Shown: positions 57,411 to 64,000 of the stretch, in pieces
How the letters are laid out: every line of letters begins with the position of its first letter
How positions within the stretch are numbered: position 1 is the stretch's first letter
Assembly (NCBI RefSeq): GCF_000346465.2
Contig: NC_034014.1
Coordinates: forward strand, 28,312,076 to 28,376,075
Length of the DNA: 64,000 bases
Origin: Prunus persica
Lineage: Eukaryota; Streptophyta; Magnoliopsida; Rosales; Rosaceae
Direction of reading: 5' to 3'
The notes under the pieces: model-generated
Told to the model about the DNA's origin: nothing
The model's input: only the letters and a program-made list of their open reading frames with translations
The model's database searches: none
Made by a program: the position numbers and the translations under genes

Positions 57411-60276
57411 TCACTTTCCAATGCCAAGTTCTTTTGTAATGTCTCTTGTCAAGCTGAACTGCAACGTATTTTGCCATGGAAATAAGGTGCGGGTAACTGG
57501 AAGCTTTCTTCGAAGATCCTGCATCACATTAAGTTTTGAAGGTTAGCACTGGAATCAATCTCCCGTTAAAACATAATACAGATTTAACAAAATAACAACT
57601 GGAATGGTTTTGAGCTCAGACATAATACAGACACATTTTTCTTCTGCAAATGTGTTTCATGTTTTATGTTGGACGTATCATGTCCAAATATGTTCCACTG
57701 TACCAATATACAAAAAGTTTAACTTCAGGGTCAGTTCAAGTCAATGGTACCTTGAAAGTAGTATCGGGCAAGTTTGAATAGGATTCCTGCATAAGTAAAT
57801 TTGTTAGTAAAAAGCTCAATATGTAAAACAACATCAGCTATAAACTGAAGAAAGTGGGATGTTTCGAACCTCGAGAGATGACAAGTACTCTGTCTCATTT
57901 TGGCGAATAATATTGCCTATGGCAATTGCACTATCTTCAGAGGACTGCAACATATATGAGGCATATCAATCAAGAAAAGAAGGCATCAAATAGGTGAATA
58001 AAACGGACACATCTGTAAGCTATGAAAAAAAGTTTAAAAAGCAACAGGAAATGTTTTATCAATAATGTGAAGCACGACATGGGAACTATCCAATGCTTAA
58101 GCATCACAATATCAAATTTAATTATACTGTTGCTGTAGAGACCTAGCATGATAAATCATCCCAAGTAATACCAAAATAAAAATGACAATACATGGCAATA
58201 GTCATATCTTAACTTCAACCTGAAAAATTGTTGTATCTTTGCATTCATGTTTTGCATCTAATTGCACATTTCCCTCCTCAAAATAGTGTGCACCCACCTG
58301 AAAGGATAAGAATAAGAGGACGTAGATGAGAAACAGTTAACTCAAGGTTAGGTTCTATTACTATGAACCAAGCAAATTACTGCAGTCTGAATTGCATAGA
58401 GACAAAGAAACCAGTCTGCATATCTGACATGCACCAAGTCCAAAACAACAAATACCTGCAGCTTGCCGCTCAATTCCAGCATTTGTAATTCATCTTTGAA
58501 CTCAATGCTCCATATCGAGCGCCAACTACCGTTGCTATGGAACATGCCAATTAAACTATATCAGAAGATGGCCACGTAAAAAAGGAAAGAAAGAAAATCT
58601 AACTGTATTTGTAACAGCGAAATGACCTGGTGTAATAACAGGACACATTTGTTGGTACAGACTACATATACATTTTGTTCTAACTGAAATACAAACTAAA
58701 GAGCAATAACAAGCTCATGGGTTGGGTATATAACTAATTTCACGCACCAGAAATTTTGTGGGCTATGTCTAGCAGCTGAAATCACCACTACAAGCTCAAA
58801 GTCAGATCCTGGGCCCTCTACATCTTTACCATTGCCACAGTATACTGAGCAAATTCCCTTTGGATAAGCTTCATCAACATATTTAAGTATTTCTGCATCG
58901 AGAGCACACCTGACACAAAAGAATGTGGAATTATACACAAGTGCACGTATGCACACACAAAAATACACACATGAATAAAATAAAAACAAGTTTGGTTCTT
59001 TGTGTGCTATGTTTCCAATTCCATAAGCCGTCAATAATTTTTCATTCTTGTATAGACATATGAACAAGCACGCTCAAAAGATAACTTGATCATAAGTAAC
59101 AAGTTTACGGCAAAGTTCTCTCTCAGCCATTATGGAAAGGCATCCTCAAACCTCAGTTTACTGTAGCAAGTAAAAACTACTTTGGTATAAAATTGACAAA
59201 GAAAGTAGTTCCTGCAGGGTCGAATACTATGGCCATGTAAAATTACTTGGAATACGCACATCAACATGCATGCCTGACATGAAGCAGACACTAGAGGCCC
59301 TAATATTAAGTCAACTTTCTTAGAGAATACAAAATGCAGAATTTCTTGCCATAAAACTTAGAAAAGCATACCGAAATTCCTCAACATATGCTGATGGAAG
59401 TTCCTCATCCAGAGCAGGTCTCACCACTGTACAAACCTGAACCAATTTTAGCACATTATGATGAAATAATTGGTAACAAAACTTAGATGACAAAATAAAA
59501 TAGGATGTAATTACAAACAAAGGTAACAAAAATACATGGAAAGCTTTTATATTAGGTGTGTGGAAGCATAAGACTTGCCTGTTTGATGTGGTCAACTACA
59601 GCAACTTGAGCAGTCCTGGGATCAATAAACTCAGTCTCATTGAGCTGTCCAAATGATGTAACTATAACCTGTTCACAAAAAAAAAAAGATAAGTAGATAA
59701 ATCCATATATGCACACAATTCCATATATTTGAGAAAGAACAACCAATGAGCACAAATACGTACAACAAAAAGAGTAAAAAAGTTCACATTTCATAAAATA
59801 AGAGCTCCAAAATTCGTCGAAATGAAACACTAAAACCAAGAGGGAGCCTTTATTCAGAAAAGTCGAGACTTCAATTGAAAAAAAAAATAAACAGAAAAAA
59901 GAATAAGAAAACATACGTCTCCAATTCGACCGGGCATTTCGAGGGAAATCAAGTGGGATTTGTTATACAGTGGGAATGCCTCTGACGCAGCCTCCTCGTA
60001 CAAAACGTCGTCGTTCAGTACCGCCTTCACATCTGCCACCAAACGCAAACACCAAATACAAAATGAGATTCACATGATCGATCAAAAATTGAAATTTAAA
60101 AATGAAACAAAATTAGAGAAAGCGAAAGAAATGTGAAGAAAGAGTGCCGCTTTGGGGTCAAAGGTGAGACCTTTGGCAACGAATTGGATTTCTCCTGGAG
60201 GAGAGTTGAGAAGGAACCACTTTGCTATTTCTTTCTTCTGCTTCTCGCTAAGCTCTGCTTCTTCTTCGTCCGCCAT
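57411..60276 (-). CDS. F-actin-capping protein subunit alpha
   Basis: Ten exons: 60276..60171, 60032..59917, 59668..59579, 59436..59372, 58909..58748, 58534..58456, 58297..58220, 57944..57870, 57786..57751 and 57518..57411, totalling 915 nt, 304 aa. Sequence: MADEEEAELSEKQKKEIAKWFLLNSPPGEIQFVAKDVKAVLNDD, then FPLYNKSHLISL, IDPRTAQVAVVDHIKQ, CSVYCGNGKDVEGPGSDFELVVVISAARHSPQNFCNGSWRSIWSIEF, LSGKLQVGAHYFEEGNVQLDA and C-terminal LRRKLPVTRTLFPWQNTLQFSLTRDITKELGIGK. RKLPVTRT and NGSWRS are conserved CAPZA motifs. With a beta subunit it caps actin filament barbed ends. Intron 3 uses a GC donor (CAG|GCAAGT at 59578). A (CT)n run lies in the 5'UTR (60284-60310). Length is slightly above animal CAPZA (286 aa), as usual for plants. 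Confidence 0.94.
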
Positions 60277-60310
60277 TTCTCTCTCTCAGTCTCTCTCTCT
60301 CTCTCTCTGA

Positions 60311-61855
60311 GATTTGAATGGGAAATGAACTGGTGCAAGATTCAGAGGGAAAGAGAGAGAGAGGAGTGATTTCCTGGGAAACACGTAAAACTGTAAGAAT
60401 CCAGACGCTGAGTTTCTCGGGGCCCACAAAAATCAACGGACTGGATTTGTTATGATTGAAACGCGTCGTAGAGGAGAGTTGCCTTTGAAGTGTGTGAATT
60501 GTGATCTGTAAAGGTCACCTGGGAGGTGTGAGGCGGTGACTGTAACTCGAAATGATTTTGAGTGGTGGGGATGGTTTTTGTAACCACTAAAACCTGCTGG
60601 GGTCAATGATGCCCATGATCCTGTCCGTCCAATCATTATACCATCTGAGGATAACTGACGGTTGTGATTGCCATCACAGAAAGTAGTGCCTTTTGATTGT
60701 AGCCTCTGCACTGACCCATGCAACATCTAATCATCCACCACAATATCATCTCCTTCTTTTATTGGATGAACGTTACAAATACTAAAATTATGTGTATAAT
60801 ACATGATTTTTGTGTGTATTATTGAAAATTTTGTAAAAAATATGTGTATCTATATATATAAAGCAAAAGGCAGAGAATAGTGAAACATTCAAAATACCAG
60901 AAAATGTCCTTTGTTAATTCAAACATTAAGAATTGAAATTATTAATTAAATGAGGATAATATGGTAAATTCACATGTTTTAATATTAAAAAAATTAAAAT
61001 TAAAAACAAAATAAGATAATAGGTCCTACTTTTATGGAACATAACTACCCTGTTATCTTTTATTAATTCTAAAAATAAAATAAAAAAGAAAAAGAAAACC
61101 AATTGGCACATGCGTGAGCATGTGTCAAGAGGCTAGTTAAACATTAAAAATATACAATATGTGTATTGTACTTTTGCATTTTAAAAAAGTGACGTGTAAT
61201 GGCCTAATAACGTTTGCATTTTAATATACATGTTTTTTTATAAAATTTTCAATAATACACACAAAATTTACATATTATACACAAAATTTTCACATATTTT
61301 TGAATAAAAATAATATATATTAAAATATTATAGTGGCCGAAATTTTCAGTTGTAACTTGCCAAAATTTTGCCATAATAAACACATACATATTATATTTGT
61401 ATTTTTCGCGTTCCGTATTTTACTAACTATGAAAGAATATGGGAGGCTAAGATTATTTCTTACTTGTTGTAACAAAAATGCAAGATGGTGATTTTGCAAT
61501 CTCTTTGCCAACCAGAACAACAATTTCAAACAAAGATTTATGAATATAATAGTAAGAGAGGATGTAGTATTCTTCATGTAAAGTGTTTGAAAAATGAAGT
61601 AATTACCAAGACCACTCCAACTCAGCATGCAATTCTCTACGACAAATAATGTGTACAGTAACAGAATTTAGTAGCACTCAAGAGAGTGAGGTAGATCAAA
61701 GGCAAATATTCTCACGAAAAAAAATGATGAAAAAATTAAACACTCAGATTGATTTACTGTGAAATTTCTCACTCCTCATTATATGCTTTGGATATGTCGA
61801 AAGAGTATACCATAATATACATTACACACTTTTTAAAATATAATATATTCAAAGC
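60311..61855. other. AT-rich intergenic region
   Basis: The first few hundred bases are the capping-protein promoter. From 60750 the DNA is very AT-rich. Two stretches resemble each other in inverted orientation (ATACATGATTTTTGTGTGTATTATTGAAAATTTT at about 60801 and AAAATTTTCAATAATACACACAAA at about 61241), each marked by ACACAATACA-like motifs. This may be the ends of a decayed inverted-repeat element of about 470 bases. No ORF with recognisable domains is seen. Confidence 0.4.
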
Positions 61856-62109
61856 GTATGGCCGCGCGGCTATACTACGGACTTTTTAAATTTTTTTATG
61901 ATAAATTGTATCGCCGGTCAGCTATACTCGGGATTCTAAAAAAAATTTAATAATTAGTATAGCCGAGCGGCTATACGCTGTACTTTTTTAATTTATTTTT
62001 TATTAAATAGTAGGGCTATACGGGGGACATTTTGTTTTAAATAGTACAGCCGCGCGGCTATACTGTTTAAATATTCATATATACAAGGAGAGTATAGCCG
62101 GCTATGCTC
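61856..62109. repeat. Array of a GC-rich palindromic repeat, left cluster (six copies)
   Basis: Six copies or partial copies of the palindrome ATAGCCGnGCGGCTAT lie at about 61856, 61908, 61957, 62008 (degenerate), 62043 and 62091. They are separated by AT-rich spacers giving a period of about 35-52 bases. The spacer TTTTTTATTAAATAG recurs in the right cluster. The units are CpG-rich in a very AT-rich background. No ORF is present. See the right cluster at 63942-64000. Confidence 0.85.
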
Positions 62110-62239
62110 TTTAAATACTTATTTAATCAAATGCAAAGTGTATGATCCGAAGTAAGAGGCTCATTTCCATACAAATTGTGTAATCATATAAAAAATATGT
62201 TTTAAGACCTACCAAGAAATCTAGTTTTGGTTGACAAAA

Positions 62240-62450
62240 TAATTTTAATCTTGCTAGAGCTGTGGCTGATGAAGAAACAGAGCCGAATTTTTATAAAGGA
62301 GAAGGCCCATTTGCTGACCAGAAGGTTCTATCTGATCTCGACAACGACGGAGTTCTTGGACTTGGGCAAAGAGGTGCCAAGCAGATACCTTCAAGTTCTG
62401 CAATTGGAGAAACTGGTGTGCAGCCTGTTGGTTATACTCTTGTTTCATGA
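62240..62450 (+). pseudogene. Unidentified coding fragment between the palindromic-repeat clusters
   Basis: An open stretch ending ADEETEPNFYKGEGPFADQKVLSDLDNDGVLGLGQRGAKQIPSSSAIGETGVQPVGYTLVS-stop, followed by a sequence resembling a 3'UTR. It begins abruptly within AT-rich DNA with no ATG or promoter of its own. I do not recognise it. It may be a gene 3' end picked up by the surrounding repetitive element. Confidence 0.4.
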
Positions 62451-62862
62451 AAAACTATAATACTCTGGTTTTGATGGATCATTAATGTAATGGTAGCAAG
62501 CAATGATAAATAAAGAGGTATTACTAGCTCTGTTTGATGCAGGACTTGCCAGTCTGCTTTTGTTGTTTAATTTTATACCAATGAAATCTGATTGTTGAAT
62601 GTCTCTTGGTTCTTAATTATGTTTCATGATCTATTTGACTTTGGACTAACTTGAAAGCTGATGAGTTCTGGATATTATTGATATGCTCATGTATGGATTT
62701 TGTCTTGTCTTTGATCGAGGCAGCACTTACGCAGCTGGTAAGGTAGCTGAGATTATGTTTGCAGATTTTGTCCATGAAGTAATTTCAGCATGTGTATCTC
62801 CAGTTTATCCCCCACGATTCACATAGTAAACACATGAACAATTTCTGAATTTATTCTTACAA

Positions 62863-62889
62863 CAACAACAACAACAACAACAAAAAAAA
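62863..62889. repeat. (CAA)n microsatellite
   Basis: Seven to eight CAA units followed by an A run, just 3' of the lipoxygenase fragment. Confidence 0.9.
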
Positions 62890-62940
62890 CATATCGAGCC
62901 AAGAGAGAAGGATGAGTAAAATATACAAAATAGAGAAGCA

Positions 62941-63925
62941 TTAGATGTTGACACTGTTGGGAATTCCCTTGCCAGTAAGTCCAGGCTCACTTATCCTTGT
63001 TCATTTTTATAATTCTTTTCTCAATTCCTTCCAGCTTCTTTCTAAAATCCTCAGAGGCTTGCAACATGTTTGCATCTGTTGTCCATTCTGGGGTGCCTCT
63101 CTGCCCAAGATAAAGCTCATCAACTGGGTGCCTTGATAAGATTTCTATGGAGGCCATGCCAAGCAGGGTCTGCAGCTGAGGTGTAAATGTTTTCAAGAAT
63201 GCCTTGTCAGGGTTTTTTTTGAGCTCCTCATACTCAGGAGTGCCTTCTTCCGGCATGAAGCGCAGGCTTATGCTTGGCCGGTTCGGGACATATCCACCTA
63301 TAGAGTACTGGCCATAGTTGATTGCTGCATGATAGGCTGAAGAGAGCCATATGATAATGGTGCATGATTCTATCAGCTCTTCACAAGTCTGCATTTGAGG
63401 CCACCATGGTTCATCTTTCTTGTCACCATGACCTTCCTCTCTGAGTTCCTTCCACCAAGCCTGGAGTTCTGAGTCATTTTGAAGCATTTCATCATTTTTA
63501 TAGTAGAAGGAGCAATACTCTTTAACCCATGTTTTAATTGCAGACCATATCCCAAGCCCATCAGCAGCATATGGATAGTCCTCTATCAGTAAGCGTACAC
63601 CGTGTCACGATTTTGGATCTTCAACTGCCATTCCTCTGAACATAGCAAAGGGTAGATAATTAGAAGCCATCAAGCCTTTCATCTTTGTTGTTTTTGAGAC
63701 TTGAGTTTAGAACATAATGACAGCATTCATCAAATCTTTTAGACCTTTTAATTGTATTCATTTTTCCCTGTAACATTGTGTCTTAGCTCTAATATTTGAG
63801 TTGCATCCATTGCTGAAATTTTTAGATGAAAAACGTTGTGGTCATAAGATTTTACCTTTTGATGAGATCCACGGGAAGCGCTTGTTCAGGAAAGACCCAG
63901 TTCTTGTGCATTACAGAAGACCATT
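62941..63925 (-). pseudogene. 9-lipoxygenase C-terminal fragment (broken)
   Basis: Minus-strand C-terminal third of a plant lipoxygenase. The first part (63925..63856) reads NWVFPEQALPVDLIKR and has an intact GT donor. After a 220-base intron comes [48 protein letters not shown]...[40 protein letters not shown] (from 63635), continuing [41 protein letters not shown]...[33 protein letters not shown]. The HAAINYGQY region carries family iron-ligand residues. An in-frame stop sits at 63605-63607. Near the end a stop after MNKDK is followed, in a shifted frame, by GLTGKGIPNSVNI-stop, with roughly 25 residues deleted. The first two thirds of the gene are absent. It is flanked by palindromic-repeat clusters on both sides. 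Confidence 0.9.
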
Positions 63926-63941
63926 TTTTTTAATTAAATAG

Positions 63942-64000
63942 GATAGCCGCGCGGCTATACTCGAATTTTTTATTAAATAGTATAGCCGGTCGGCTCTACT
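63942..64000. repeat. GC-rich palindromic repeat, right cluster (two copies, continues past the window)
   Basis: Copies at 63942-63962 (ATAGCCGCGCGGCTATAC) and 63979-64000 (AGTATAGCCGGTCGGCTC), separated by TTTTTTATTAAATAG as in the left cluster. The array continues off the right end. It begins 17 bases after the recognisable lipoxygenase fragment stops. Confidence 0.85.

Noticed and set aside
61856..62109. Regularly spaced repeats resembling a CRISPR array
   Set aside because: Plant nuclear context, degenerate palindromes, similar AT-rich spacers and no cas genes; this is transposon- or satellite-type repetition.

Overview
This window reads as nuclear DNA of a Prunus-type rosaceous plant. 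The intergenic DNA is AT-rich and the genes have many GT-AG introns. At the left edge is the 5' part of a gametophytic self-incompatibility S-RNase with the Prunus arrangement: a separate signal-peptide exon, then an exon with conserved regions C1 and C2 and a phase-0 second intron. Nearby are S-locus F-box-like (SLFL/SLF family) genes. The window therefore probably covers one edge of the S-locus and the housekeeping segment beside it. Species and S-haplotype cannot be named from this sequence alone.

Layout. 0-5.6 kb: partial S-RNase (-), an intact SLFL F-box gene (-), and a tandemly duplicated but broken F-box copy (-). 6.3-9.2 kb: MCTS1/Tma20-like translation factor (+). About 10 kb: an F-box C-terminal relic. 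10.3-16.5 kb: folate-receptor-like membrane protein (-), DRM1/ARP-type dormancy protein (-), and an L18p/L5e ribosomal protein with a 5'UTR intron (-). 18.4 kb: a MIR164 hairpin (+). 20.5-21.5 kb: a long foldback repeat. 22.7-24.3 kb: a second intact SLFL gene (+) and a further F-box fragment. 24.7-26.4 kb: HIG1-domain protein (-). 28.7-33.1 kb: SR34/SR30-type splicing factor (+). 34.4-40 kb: RFI2-like RING protein (-). 43.9-44.9 kb: a decayed TCTP gene. 45.6-49.9 kb: proteasome ATPase RPT5 (-) with a LINE in one intron. 50.1-51.3 kb: a Harbinger-like non-autonomous element. 51.8-55.2 kb: HGSNAT-like membrane acetyltransferase (-). 57.4-60.3 kb: actin-capping protein alpha (-). 61.9-64 kb: two clusters of a GC-rich palindromic repeat on either side of a broken 9-lipoxygenase fragment.

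How the parts fit. The S-RNase (pistil side) and SLFL F-box proteins (pollen-expressed SCF substrate adaptors) belong to the self-incompatibility system. The other genes are single-copy-like housekeeping genes. From memory, several (folate-receptor-like, L18p, MIR164C, HIG1, HGSNAT) lie together in Arabidopsis near At5g277xx-278xx. This would make the F-box genes and relics S-locus additions laid into an older collinear block. Exon boundaries were placed by eye from splice consensus and reading phase. For every multi-exon gene called intact the exon lengths sum to a whole number of codons.
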